The notes under the pieces were generated by a model. That model searched no databases, had not been told where the DNA came from, and saw only the letters and a program-made list of their open reading frames with translations. Both the position numbers and the translations under genes were made by a program. From positions 1,603,001-1,667,000 of the forward strand of contig NZ_BLAW01000001.1 in NCBI RefSeq assembly GCF_009617895.1: a stretch of DNA of 64,000 nucleotides, read 5' to 3'. Source of the DNA: Prolixibacter sp. SD074 (GTDB lineage: Bacteria > Bacteroidota > Bacteroidia > Bacteroidales > Prolixibacteraceae). Within the stretch, counting starts at the first letter, position 1; every line of letters starts with the position of its first letter. This document shows positions 17,246-26,449 of this stretch, piece after piece.

Positions 17246-18619
17246 ATGAGTATCATACAAAATACCGACGTCATCGTTATCGGCGCAGGCCTGACCGGTC
17301 TGACCGCCGCGCATTATCTGAAAAAACAGGGAAAAAACGTTCGTGTCATTGAAAAGAATGACCGCACCGGCGGCGTCATTCAAACCGTCCATGAGGAGGG
17401 CTTCACCTTTGAAACCGGTCCGAATACCGGCGTACTGGGGAACCCCGAAGTAGCCGAGCTGTTCGAAGAGTTACGGAATGATGTGACCCTGGAAACCGCC
17501 AATCCGGCTGCCAAACGGCGACTTATATGGAAAGGGGACGACTGGCATGCGTTGCCATCCGGACCGATTTCCGCTATCGGCACCCCCCTCTTTTCGTGGT
17601 ACGATAAATTCCGCATTCTCGGGGAACCGTTTCGCAAGAAAGGCACCAAGCCCAATGAACCAGTGGCCGAACTGGTACGTCGCCGCATGGGAAAAAGCTA
17701 CCTCGATTACGCGGTCAATCCTTTCATATCGGGCGTTTATGCCGGTGACCCGGAATACCTCGTCACCCAATATGCGCTGCCCAAGTTGTACAATTTGGAG
17801 CAAAACTACGGCAGCTTCGTCAGGGGTTCGATGAAAAAATGGAAAGAGCCCAAAGGGCCGCGTGACAAGAAAGCCACACATGAAGTCTTTTCGGCCAAAG
17901 GAGGACTGGCCTCGCTCATCAAAGCGCTGGAAAAATCGGTCGGACTGGAAAGCATTACGCTGGGCGCGGAAAACACACAGGTTCAGCCCGATCGGGACGG
18001 GTTCACCGTCACAACCACCGCGGATGGAGAAACCCAGACCATCCGGGCCCCTAAGGTAATTTCAACTGTGGGTGGACATGCATTTCCCGGTCTTTATCCA
18101 TTTCTCAAAGATGAGGAACTGGCACCTTTCCCGGCATTAAAATACGCGACCGTGACGCAGGTTATTCTGGGCTTCAAAAATTGGCAAGGAATGCCGCTCA
18201 ACGCCTTTGGCGGACTGATTCCTGCGAAGGAAAACAAAAATATGCTGGGCGTATTGTTTACCTCGTCGTTTTTTCAAAACCGTACACCGACGGGAGGAGC
18301 AGTACTATCGGTCTTTATAGGGGGAATTCGCCATCCGGAAATGATTGATTTCAGCGACAGCGAAATTAACCGGGTGTTGGAAAAAGAACTGGTCCCGATG
18401 ATGAAACTGACGAAACTGAAACCGGACATTCAGCACATTTACCGTTATCGGCACGCCATTCCGCAATACGGCGCCAATTCGAAGGAGCGCTTTGAAATGA
18501 TTGACCGGCTGGAAGGGAAATATCCCGGACTGATTCTGGCCGGGAACATCCGCAATGGCATTGGGATGGCCGACCGCATCAAACAGGCACGAATGATAAC
18601 CGAAAAAGAAATTGGATGA
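17246..18619 (+). CDS. hemG: protoporphyrinogen oxidase (FAD-dependent, HemG/HemY type)
   Basis: This 457-residue enzyme oxidises protoporphyrinogen IX to protoporphyrin IX. It has the FAD-binding motif VIGAGLTGLTAAHYL at residues 11-25, an NDRTGGVIQT segment, and a C-terminal AGNIRNGIGMADRI flavin-contacting region. It is the FAD/oxygen-type enzyme (called HemY or HemG depending on nomenclature), not the flavodoxin-like type. Its start lies 2 bp after the hemN stop, and its stop overlaps hemF by 4 bp (ATGA), so translation is coupled. Confidence 0.93.
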   Translation: MSIIQNTDVIVIGAGLTGLTAAHYLKKQGKNVRVIEKNDRTGGVIQTVHEEGFTFETGPNTGVLGNPEVAELFEELRNDVTLETANPAAKRRLIWKGDDWHALPSGPISAIGTPLFSWYDKFRILGEPFRKKGTKPNEPVAELVRRRMGKSYLDYAVNPFISGVYAGDPEYLVTQYALPKLYNLEQNYGSFVRGSMKKWKEPKGPRDKKATHEVFSAKGGLASLIKALEKSVGLESITLGAENTQVQPDRDGFTVTTTADGETQTIRAPKVISTVGGHAFPGLYPFLKDEELAPFPALKYATVTQVILGFKNWQGMPLNAFGGLIPAKENKNMLGVLFTSSFFQNRTPTGGAVLSVFIGGIRHPEMIDFSDSEINRVLEKELVPMMKLTKLKPDIQHIYRYRHAIPQYGANSKERFEMIDRLEGKYPGLILAGNIRNGIGMADRIKQARMITEKEIG

Positions 18620-19521
18620 AAGAGACAGCCCGGATAGCGGAGGTTTACAGTGAATTGCAGGAAAAAATGTGCGCCCGCCTCGAGCAGTCCGACGGCAAAG
18701 CAAAGTTTAGTCGCGATGCCTGGAAGAAAAATATTGGCGGTGGAATGACGCGTGTGATTGCCGATGGAAATAAGATTGCCAAGGGAGCCATCAACTTTTC
18801 GCATGTGGAAGGTACCTACAGCACACAAATGGAGAAGCTGCTTGGCGAAAAAGCTTCGGCGTATGCAGCCACCGGCATCTCCTCCATTCTGCACCCGGTG
18901 AACCCGCACGCACCGATTATTCACATGAACGTGCGCCATTTCAGTCTCGACAACGGTGTGCAATGGTTTGGCGGCGGCATCGACCTAACGCCCCACTATA
19001 TCGACAAAGCCGGGGCGCAGCAATTTCACCGGAAGGTAAAAGAAATCTGCGACCGCTACTCACCTTCGTTTTATTCCGATTACAAAAAATGGGCTGACGA
19101 CTACTTCTTCATTCCCCATCGCGATGAAACCCGCGGCGTGGGCGGTATTTTCTTCGACCGGTTAAAACCGACCGAAGAAGTATCCTTTGAAAGGCTGCTG
19201 CAATTCACTATTGATCTAGCCAGTGCGTACCCGGAAATGTATGCCGAACAACTGGCGCAATATGCCGATATGCCTTTCACCGAACGGGAAGAACAATGGC
19301 AGCAAATGCGGCGTAGCCGGTACGTGGAGTTCAACCTGGTGTACGACCGCGGGACCAAATTCGGGCTGGTCTCGGGAGGAAACACCGAAAGCATTCTAGT
19401 GAGCATGCCGCCCGAAGCGGTTTGGGAATACAACCACACGCCCGAGCCCGGTTCACCGGAAGCCGAAACCCTTTCGTTACTGAAAAAAGATATTGATTGG
19501 ATAAACTGTTTAACAGATTGA
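18616..19521 (+). CDS. hemF: oxygen-dependent coproporphyrinogen III oxidase
   Basis: This 301-residue HemF family protein uses O2 to convert coproporphyrinogen III to protoporphyrinogen IX. Conserved segments include NVRHF, WFGGGIDLTPHY, HRDETRGVGGIFFD and the C-terminal YDRGTKFGL. It overlaps the previous gene by four bases. HemF duplicates the HemN step by a different chemistry, and the pair is usually read as adaptation to changing oxygen. hemH follows after 57 bp. Confidence 0.96.
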   Translation: MKETARIAEVYSELQEKMCARLEQSDGKAKFSRDAWKKNIGGGMTRVIADGNKIAKGAINFSHVEGTYSTQMEKLLGEKASAYAATGISSILHPVNPHAPIIHMNVRHFSLDNGVQWFGGGIDLTPHYIDKAGAQQFHRKVKEICDRYSPSFYSDYKKWADDYFFIPHRDETRGVGGIFFDRLKPTEEVSFERLLQFTIDLASAYPEMYAEQLAQYADMPFTEREEQWQQMRRSRYVEFNLVYDRGTKFGLVSGGNTESILVSMPPEAVWEYNHTPEPGSPEAETLSLLKKDIDWINCLTD

Positions 19522-19578
19522 CTTGTTTCCTGAACAAACCGATTCAACATTTATCATCAAAAATCTAACATTTCTTCG

Positions 19579-20598
19579 ATGGCCGAAAAGAAAACAGCCG
19601 TTCTCCTGATGAATGTCGGAACCCCCGACGAGCCCAGAGTCGGTAGTGTCCGTCGTTACCTGTTTCAATTTCTCAACGACCAGCGGGTGATTGACATTCC
19701 GTGGTTACTACAGAAGATACTGGTAAACCTGATTATCGTTCCGTTCCGGGCGCCCAAATCGACGAAATTGTACCAGCAACTCTGGACCGAAGAAGGCTCA
19801 CCGTTGGTGTTTTTTGCCAACAGCGTTCAGGAAAAGCTGGAAGCCCGCCTGCCGGATGGCGACAGGGTTTTTGTGGCCATGCGATACGGCAATCCGTCGT
19901 TAAAAGCTGCCTTGAAAGAAATTCAGGAAGGCGGGTTCGAACGAATCATCCTGTTACCATTGTTTCCGCAATATGCCTCCTCTTCTACCGGAACCGCTAT
20001 TGAAGCATTTTGGGCAGCTGTCCGGAAATGGAACATCATTCCCGATGTTCAGGTTATCAGCCAGTTTTATGATCGCCCCGATTTCATTCAAGCTTTCGCC
20101 GAGCGCATCCGCGAACAAAAGCCGAAGGAGTACGACCACATCATCTTTTCGTATCACGGCCTACCGCTGCGCCATCTCGATAAATCGCATCCCGGCATCA
20201 GCAACACCTCCTGCACCTGTCACGAAGCCATGCCGGCACACGGGACCTTCTGCTACAAAGCTGCCTGTTACGCGACCTCGCGCAAACTGGCCGAAGAACT
20301 GGGCCTGAAACCCAGCGATTATACGGTGTCATTTCAATCACGCTTATCGGATAAATGGGTCAAACCCTTCACCGATAAACTGCTGGAAGAACAAGCCAGG
20401 CAAGGAGTAAAAAAACTGTTGGTAGCATCGCCTTCATTTGTGGCCGATTGCCTGGAAACCCGTGTGGAAATCGGCATCGATTACAAACGCTTCTTCACCG
20501 GTAACGGTGGCGAAACCCTGACGATGGTGGAAAGCCTCAACGACCATCCGTTATGGATTGATGCTCTGGAAACGATGATTAAGGAGAAAATGAACTGA
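19579..20598 (+). CDS. hemH: ferrochelatase
   Basis: HemH inserts Fe(II) into protoporphyrin IX, completing protoheme synthesis. The beginning VLLMNVGTPDEP, the catalytic SYHGLP motif with His193, a cysteine-containing segment (CTCHEAMPAHGTFCYKAACY) and the late DCLETRVEI with the conserved acidic residue are visible. Its 339 residues fit bacterial ferrochelatase. The 3' end overlaps the convergent beta-barrel gene by 20 bp, so the two operons end inside each other and no separate terminator is visible. Confidence 0.96.
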   Translation: MAEKKTAVLLMNVGTPDEPRVGSVRRYLFQFLNDQRVIDIPWLLQKILVNLIIVPFRAPKSTKLYQQLWTEEGSPLVFFANSVQEKLEARLPDGDRVFVAMRYGNPSLKAALKEIQEGGFERIILLPLFPQYASSSTGTAIEAFWAAVRKWNIIPDVQVISQFYDRPDFIQAFAERIREQKPKEYDHIIFSYHGLPLRHLDKSHPGISNTSCTCHEAMPAHGTFCYKAACYATSRKLAEELGLKPSDYTVSFQSRLSDKWVKPFTDKLLEEQARQGVKKLLVASPSFVADCLETRVEIGIDYKRFFTGNGGETLTMVESLNDHPLWIDALETMIKEKMN

Positions 20599-21472
20599 CC
20601 GAAAACCGGTAACTGATCGCAAGTCTCATGATAAAACCGCTTTCGGAATATTGGTATTCCGGAGCAAGGGAATTATTGGTTAATAATGTGCCGAAATACC
20701 AGCTGGCATGCTCCGGTTCCCGGTAGGCATTTACTTCGCGGTTAATACGATATCCCAAATTCACCGCCATCCACCAGTTGCGAAACACTTTGCGATTGGC
20801 AAAGAGCCCCAAACTTCGTTCGTGTACCCAAATGTAATCATAGTCCGGGTTTCCGGTTATACCGGAAGAAAAACCACGACGCAAGTAATATACCCCGGTT
20901 TCCGTATCCGGGTCCAGCCAATAAGAAAACCGGGTGAAGAACGGTAAATTTCCGGAAATAACAATTTTATCAGTCAATTGACGCCGGGCCCCAAACGTTG
21001 GAATAATCAAATTGCTATTGTACCGGTTGGCATAAATGAAGCCAAGATAAAAGGTTCGTCTTTCATTCTTGTGGTACACCATCCGAATGCCTGAAGACCA
21101 CATCAAATCAGAAAATGAGACCTGCTTGAAATCGGATGATAAAGTGGGCTCGAAAAAGAAAACACTACTCCATTTACCGTTGTTGAACCGGTGCATCCAT
21201 GAAAATCGAAAATCGAGCTTATGGAATTGAGAAACCTCGAATGGAAAAGCATCGGACAGTTGCAGATACCGGTATTGAGGCGTCATCATCAAACGATTTT
21301 CGGAAGAAGAATATAACGGAAGGGCCATTCGAAACGACATGTTTTGTTTGATTTCCGAGCCCGGATGAGCCAATTCAACTTCAGCGGCACCCGGAATCAG
21401 GGGTTGCGCCCATCCGCCGGATACCATGAATAGAAGCAAAAATAAACCAACCAATCGGTACACGATTCTCAT
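20579..21472 (-). CDS. outer-membrane beta-barrel protein (DUF6268-like)
   Basis: This 297-residue protein has an N-terminal signal peptide (residues 1-22, ending at GWAQ) and many amphipathic strands rich in aromatic residues. It ends in a strand MRLAISYRF, as outer-membrane barrels do. It resembles the DUF6268 barrel family from memory; its function is unknown. It starts 34 bp after the ABC ATPase gene in the same direction, so it may be the last gene of the efflux operon. Its 3' end overlaps hemH by 20 bp. Confidence 0.65.
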   Translation of the reverse strand: MRIVYRLVGLFLLLFMVSGGWAQPLIPGAAEVELAHPGSEIKQNMSFRMALPLYSSSENRLMMTPQYRYLQLSDAFPFEVSQFHKLDFRFSWMHRFNNGKWSSVFFFEPTLSSDFKQVSFSDLMWSSGIRMVYHKNERRTFYLGFIYANRYNSNLIIPTFGARRQLTDKIVISGNLPFFTRFSYWLDPDTETGVYYLRRGFSSGITGNPDYDYIWVHERSLGLFANRKVFRNWWMAVNLGYRINREVNAYREPEHASWYFGTLLTNNSLAPEYQYSESGFIMRLAISYRFSVSSFSP

Positions 21473-21506
21473 AAGCTGTAGGTTTGCGGTATATCGCTAT
21501 TTTTTG

Positions 21507-22184
21507 TTATTGCAAAATCAAACCATCCGTCATTTCGATGGTCCGATCGGTATTCCGGGCAAAATCGTTATCATGCGTGACGCAAATAATCGTTTGGCCA
21601 AACTCCTGCGCCAGATTTCGAAAAATGTCCTGTACAGCCTTTGAATTCTTGCTATCCAGATTACCGGTGGGCTCATCACCCATGATGATGGACGGATTGT
21701 TTATCAGTGCCCTGGCGATAGCAACCCGCTGTTGCTGTCCTCCCGAAAGTTTGTTCGCCCGTTTAAGCGCTTGATCTTTCAAATCGAGTAATGCCAGGCT
21801 TTCGTATGCTTTTTCTTCAATCTCCGCCGGTGAGAGTTTTCCCAGTTTTAATGCCGGTAACATCACATTCTGCAGGGCAGTAAACTCGGGTAACAGGTAG
21901 TGAAACTGAAACACAAACCCGATGTGCTCATTCCGAAACTGAGCAAGCTGATTCTGCGTTCTTCCGGTCAATAAGTCTCCGTTGAATTCAAGACTGCCTT
22001 CGTAATCGGTGTCCATGGTTGAGAGGACATACAATAGTGTCGATTTTCCGGAACCGGACTTTCCAATTATGGAAAGAAATTCTGCTTTATCAACGTCAAA
22101 TGACACGCCCTTGATGACCTGAAAAGTCTGTGGGTCGTAAAAATATTTAATCAGGTTTTTAACCTTTAGCGCTTTTTTCCCCAT
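21507..22184 (-). CDS. ABC transporter ATP-binding protein (LolD/MacB-type)
   Basis: This 225-residue ATPase has Walker A GKSGSGKST, a Q-loop region FVFQFHYLLPEF, signature LSGGQQQR and Walker B IIMGDEPTGNLD. The LLPEFTALQNVMLP and GDEPTGNLDS wording places it in the MacB/LolD/FtsE group. It is encoded just after the FtsX-like permease (gap 2 bp) and should power it. Together with the adaptor and TolC it would form a MacAB-TolC-like tripartite exporter. The substrate is unknown. Confidence 0.92.
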   Translation of the reverse strand: MGKKALKVKNLIKYFYDPQTFQVIKGVSFDVDKAEFLSIIGKSGSGKSTLLYVLSTMDTDYEGSLEFNGDLLTGRTQNQLAQFRNEHIGFVFQFHYLLPEFTALQNVMLPALKLGKLSPAEIEEKAYESLALLDLKDQALKRANKLSGGQQQRVAIARALINNPSIIMGDEPTGNLDSKNSKAVQDIFRNLAQEFGQTIICVTHDNDFARNTDRTIEMTDGLILQ

Positions 22185-22186
22185 GA

Positions 22187-23452
22187 TTATCCTCTGATTA
22201 TAATAACCGGATCAATTTTCGATGCTTTCCGCGACGGAAGATAACCCGCAAAAATGGTTGTCGCGGTTCCAAATACTGTTGCCATGATGAAGTCTACAGG
22301 TTGATAAAAAATGGGGAGAGTGGTTAAACCGGCTATTCTGAACGGCACTTCGTTAACCAGTGATGAAATGCCATAGCCGAACAGAATGCCGGTTATACTA
22401 CCAACCACCCCAATAATTACTGCCTGTGTGAGAAAAATATTTTTCACATCCTTTCCCGAGAACCCCATCGCTTTCAGAATGGCTATCTCCTTTATTTTCT
22501 CGTTGATGGTCATATTCATAATATTGTAAATCCCAAAACCAGCTACCAGCAAAATTGTTAGTGAGACAGCTATCGCAGTAATGTTCCGAAGTTGGGATGC
22601 AGCCACGAGTTGCTGGTTAGCGGTCTGCCACGATTCGATTTGATACGGAATGAGCGGTTTGAGCTGATTGATCAGTTCTCCGGTTTTATCCCGATCGGCA
22701 ATGTTAATCTGGATATCGCTGGAAAAGTCGAAGTTCTTTCCCAATATCTGCCGGGCTGTGACGATATTGACATACGCCTGCGACCTATCAATTCCTTTCA
22801 CTGAAGTTTCAACAATTCCTTCAACCGGAAGATTCTTCGATATTCCATCGGAAGTCAGGATATTGACGTTGTCATTCAACTTAACCCCCAGGTTTTTGGC
22901 CAGATCCTTTCCGAGAATGATCCCGGATTTTCGGTAAGTCAAGTCCTTCCATCTGCCTGAAATTACTTTGTCACCAATGGCGAATAGACGATTTTCGTTA
23001 ACAACATCGACCCCGGAAATATTTCCGTTGATTTTTTTAGCTCCATTCCGAAAGAATACACTGAAATTAAGTTGCGGAGCAATTCCGGTTACCCCGGGTT
23101 GTTTTTCCACCAGCGAAATTACTTGTGACGTGTTTTTGATTCCGTCGGTGTACTGTATACTCTTCTTGTTCCTAATGTTTATCAATGTGCCGGGCTTCAC
23201 AAACTCAACTACCGGATCATAGGTACTGGTATTTTCGTCATTGTAAATCCGGACATGTGCCAGTGTGCTAAATGTCAGGCTATCCTGGGTATTATTCACA
23301 CCATTCATGAAACTGTTCATGAAAATGTACATGGAAACGCCAAAAGTCACACCGAGGACGGCCACCAGCGTTTGCCAGATTTTTGAGGTCAGATGAACAA
23401 ATGATATCTGCCTGTTCACTGTCGTTTTTGTTTGATTTCCTTGTTGTTTCAT
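22187..23452 (-). CDS. ABC transporter permease (MacB/FtsX family)
   Basis: This 421-residue permease has one membrane helix near the N-terminus (about 28-50), a large periplasmic MacB-PCD domain, and three C-terminal helices of the FtsX fold. The last include the characteristic EIAILKAMGFSGKDV segment. It overlaps the adaptor gene upstream by 4 bp and is followed by its ATPase after 2 bp. Unlike canonical MacB, the ATPase is a separate protein. Confidence 0.9.
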   Translation of the reverse strand: MKQQGNQTKTTVNRQISFVHLTSKIWQTLVAVLGVTFGVSMYIFMNSFMNGVNNTQDSLTFSTLAHVRIYNDENTSTYDPVVEFVKPGTLINIRNKKSIQYTDGIKNTSQVISLVEKQPGVTGIAPQLNFSVFFRNGAKKINGNISGVDVVNENRLFAIGDKVISGRWKDLTYRKSGIILGKDLAKNLGVKLNDNVNILTSDGISKNLPVEGIVETSVKGIDRSQAYVNIVTARQILGKNFDFSSDIQINIADRDKTGELINQLKPLIPYQIESWQTANQQLVAASQLRNITAIAVSLTILLVAGFGIYNIMNMTINEKIKEIAILKAMGFSGKDVKNIFLTQAVIIGVVGSITGILFGYGISSLVNEVPFRIAGLTTLPIFYQPVDFIMATVFGTATTIFAGYLPSRKASKIDPVIIIRG

Positions 23453-24546
23453 TGTTCGTCGGGTAAAGTCAGTACATCCTTTTCATTCAGCCCCTGCAGT
23501 ACTTCCACCCATTCAGCAGTTTTAATGCCGGTATCGATCTTCACTTTTTTATCTCTACCTTCGATTTCGACATAATCATGCGGAAGCAGATAGGAAGACG
23601 GGATGACCAGTGCATTGTGCTTTTCATCTACCACAATATTGGCCTGAAGCTGCGTCCCTGAGCGCAAACCCGGGACCGGTTGCGTAAAATGTGCCTCGGC
23701 TATAAAGGATTGTTCCTCCGTGCTGAATGCAGGATAGATTTTGGTAATCCGGGCCGGAACCGATGAGTTCTTTTCGCTGTTGAGCTCCACATATACTTTC
23801 TGCCCCAGTTTGACCCGATTGATATCCTCTTCTGCGATGTAAAGCCTGGCAACAAAATCACCTGAACCAATTTGTGCAATGGCTTCACCTTTTCGGACCA
23901 GCTCACCATTCTCTTTCATCTTCTGCAAAACGATACCGTTTACATTGCTGCGGATCATAAACCAGGAGCTGTTGTTTTGCTGTGCTACCAGATTGGTTTT
24001 GGCATTAACCAGTTCGACTTGTAGGTTCTTTTTGGTATCCGCCAGGCTGTTTTCCAGAACATGCAGATTGATACGCGAATTTTCCAGTGCAAGCTTTGCT
24101 TTATCGTATTCAGCTTTCGATACCGCATTCGATTGAATCAGGTTCCGATACCGAACAAAGTTGATTGAATCGTTTGTCAATTGATTTCTTGCCTGTACAA
24201 TTTGTTCGTTAAGCTTTTTCAGCACCGGAGAATCCGGGCGATTATTCGATAAAGCATGCTGGTAAGTCGTTTCAGCGTCCTCCAGTTGTGCCTGCTGTGT
24301 TTCGTCCTGAATATGGAATAGCTCCTGCCCTTTGGTTACACTGTCGCCTTCGTCCACAAACGACTGGGTGAGATATCCTTCCGACATGGAAGTCACCAAA
24401 TACGGATCACTCATCACCACCTCCCCACTGGCAAATACAGCGTCGACAATATCCTTACGCTGCGGCGAGGTATGATTTTCGCTATTGCACCCTGAAATCA
24501 ACGGAAGTAGGGCAATGAGGGCGATATAGACAGATTTGAACTTCAT
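23449..24546 (-). CDS. periplasmic adaptor (HlyD/MacA family) lipoprotein
   Basis: This 365-residue membrane-fusion protein has a lipoprotein signal ending in LLPLISGC, a barrel-sandwich/lipoyl portion around a long coiled coil (about 85-190), and a beta-barrel domain. Segments such as ENGELVRKGEAIAQIG and VYVELNSEKNSS are typical. It would bridge the inner-membrane permease and TolC. It lies between the TolC gene (gap 6 bp) and the permease (4-bp overlap). Confidence 0.88.
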   Translation of the reverse strand: MKFKSVYIALIALLPLISGCNSENHTSPQRKDIVDAVFASGEVVMSDPYLVTSMSEGYLTQSFVDEGDSVTKGQELFHIQDETQQAQLEDAETTYQHALSNNRPDSPVLKKLNEQIVQARNQLTNDSINFVRYRNLIQSNAVSKAEYDKAKLALENSRINLHVLENSLADTKKNLQVELVNAKTNLVAQQNNSSWFMIRSNVNGIVLQKMKENGELVRKGEAIAQIGSGDFVARLYIAEEDINRVKLGQKVYVELNSEKNSSVPARITKIYPAFSTEEQSFIAEAHFTQPVPGLRSGTQLQANIVVDEKHNALVIPSSYLLPHDYVEIEGRDKKVKIDTGIKTAEWVEVLQGLNEKDVLTLPDEQ

Positions 24547-24552
24547 TTTGGA

Positions 24553-25857
24553 TTATTTACGTGATTCGATTACTGCTTTTTGTGTTAAAAATTCTGAGAG
24601 GTTATTCAGGTATTGATTTTCGGCTGACAGGTAGTCATCGAATACATTCAGATAGCCATCAAGGCTGAGTAAACCCTGTTCGTATTTTTTCCTTGCCAGT
24701 TTGAGATTATCATGAGAAAGACGATACGTATCGCTTCCGGCCAGGGCAATACTCATCGAGGAATTGTATTTCGAGTATAACGTACTATCGTTAATTGCCG
24801 ATTTCCGGATCTCTTCCTGATAGGTCGTCATGGCCACTTGCTTATCGATTTTAGCCGCAGCATAACGTGACCTGCTGGAGAACCCGGTAAAAACCGGAAT
24901 AGAGATGCTAACCCCGATATAATTATTGGGTTGCCAATTGGCAGAAGAAAAAGAGAAAGACAGATTATCCTGAAACTGGTATTTCCCAAAGTATCCGTTT
25001 ATCCCGATTTTGGGTACGAACGCCGCTTTTGCCTTTTTGGCTTCATAGGCAGACATTTCGCTTTGGAGCCTGAAGTTTTCCAGAAAACGTTGATTCGGAA
25101 GCATCTCAGGTTCCGGACCAGTCTGTGAAATTCCCGGTAGGTTACCGCTCAATTCTAATGGTTGAGAAGCATTCAACCCAAGCAATATCTTCAGGTTATT
25201 AAAATACTCATCGCGATATTGTTTCGACGATTCCAACTTTTGCTGCACCGTGTTCCGGTTGATCTGAGCTTTATTCACAGCCAATGCATCAACAGTACCC
25301 TGTTTGAAGCGATCTTGCGTAAGCCAGAGCAATGTGTCAGCAGTTGCCAAATCGGACCCGCCAATTTCCACAGCCCGTTTAGCGGTTAGCGCTGCAAAGT
25401 AAAACTGGGCTATTTGCTTCTTCAGGTTCTGTTCGAAATATGATTTTCCGGCCGTCTTCAGCTCAAGGTTCACCTTCGCAATTTTCGACTGGTAAATAGC
25501 CTGCCAGTCGAGAGGTGAATAATTCACGCTTATACCGGCCGAGTAGTTATATTTCTTGCCGAATTTCAGGAAAACGGTTTTGCCGGGCTGTCCCACGATC
25601 TCACCGGGAACCGGAGTCTCAGCGATATCGATATTATCCTGCCCGTTTATGCCGGCCGTAATTTTCGGATAAAGAAAACTGTTGGCCTCCCGTTTATTCT
25701 TGCCGGCCTGGTCGATCTGCATCTGCTGAATCAGGTTATCGGCATTGTGCGATAATGCGTAGTTCCACACATCATACAATGAACCAAAAGTTTCCTGTGC
25801 ACTCAGGTGGCCACTCAAACATCCCAGGGCCAGTGCTATGATGATAGACTTTTTCAT
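24553..25857 (-). CDS. TolC family outer-membrane protein
   Basis: This 434-residue TolC-like channel has a signal peptide (first ~20 residues, ending HLSAQ). Two halves of long helices are interleaved with strands, for example QNLKKQIAQFYFAALTAKRA and SQKARKKYEQGLLSLDGYLN-type regions. I chose ATG 25857 over an in-frame TTG six codons earlier. The start overlaps the DUF2147 stop by 4 bp. It provides the outer-membrane exit for the adaptor and permease encoded next. Confidence 0.88.
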   Translation of the reverse strand: MKKSIIIALALGCLSGHLSAQETFGSLYDVWNYALSHNADNLIQQMQIDQAGKNKREANSFLYPKITAGINGQDNIDIAETPVPGEIVGQPGKTVFLKFGKKYNYSAGISVNYSPLDWQAIYQSKIAKVNLELKTAGKSYFEQNLKKQIAQFYFAALTAKRAVEIGGSDLATADTLLWLTQDRFKQGTVDALAVNKAQINRNTVQQKLESSKQYRDEYFNNLKILLGLNASQPLELSGNLPGISQTGPEPEMLPNQRFLENFRLQSEMSAYEAKKAKAAFVPKIGINGYFGKYQFQDNLSFSFSSANWQPNNYIGVSISIPVFTGFSSRSRYAAAKIDKQVAMTTYQEEIRKSAINDSTLYSKYNSSMSIALAGSDTYRLSHDNLKLARKKYEQGLLSLDGYLNVFDDYLSAENQYLNNLSEFLTQKAVIESRK

Positions 25858-26285
25858 GGCCCTACCCGGGTCCAAATTTTAGTATCCGTAAAAAGTCCCC
25901 TTTTGACGGTCAATTTCAACTCGTTATCGGAAATCACCTTAACCGAGCAATCAGCATATACACCTCGCTTAGGAGCGTATATCGTACCTCCGTTCCATTC
26001 GTCACCCGCCCCGGTAAGGCCGGTAATCAGGTTCAGGCCCAGAATAGGCCGGCCCCTTTTCTCCGGATCAGGATTATTCCGATCCCGTTTCGGATGTCCC
26101 TGCGGATCATCAGGAGCTGATAGCCAGACGATTTTAGCCGAATAACTGTTGCTGGTTTGATAGAATTCGATTCTGATATTTTGTAAATAATTGGTCCATA
26201 TACCAGCCAGTTGGTCCCGGGGTTCGTTTGCCTGAGTAGTAAAGGCAAATCCAAGTACGAAAACAGATAGAATAAATTGCTTCAT
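25854..26285 (-). CDS. DUF2147 family secreted protein
   Basis: This 143-residue protein has a signal peptide (MKQFILSVFVLGFAFTTQA). It then has the DUF2147 pattern: GIW near the N-terminus, a WNGGTIY...GVYADC block and a final KIWTRV. The family is a small periplasmic or outer-membrane-associated beta domain of unknown role. ATG 26285 is taken because the longer frame lacks a signal peptide. It is first in the efflux operon (4-bp overlap with tolC), 165 bp after the response regulator gene, so it may be controlled by that regulator. Confidence 0.8.
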   Translation of the reverse strand: MKQFILSVFVLGFAFTTQANEPRDQLAGIWTNYLQNIRIEFYQTSNSYSAKIVWLSAPDDPQGHPKRDRNNPDPEKRGRPILGLNLITGLTGAGDEWNGGTIYAPKRGVYADCSVKVISDNELKLTVKRGLFTDTKIWTRVGP

Positions 26286-26385
26286 AACCTTTGTACTAAT
26301 ATTAAAATAGTCCGCTCCGGGGGACCAATGACTCCAGTGGGTTACCCGGAGCGGACATGAAAACGATAGCACAAAGATGCAGTCA

Positions 26386-26411
26386 GATTTTCCCGTTTAA
26401 AACGGAAAATC
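26386..26411. promoter_or_regulatory. palindrome between the response regulator and efflux operon
   Basis: GATTTTCCCGTTT, a central A and AAACGGAAAATC form a 12-bp stem with one bulged C. It lies 100 bp upstream of the DUF2147 start codon and 39 bp beyond the regulator stop. It could be an operator for the adjacent LytTR regulator or a weak terminator; there is no T-run on the minus-strand exit side. Confidence 0.35.
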
Positions 26412-26449
26412 AGGTGAACTGAACAAACAGAAGGGTGAATTGAACCGGC

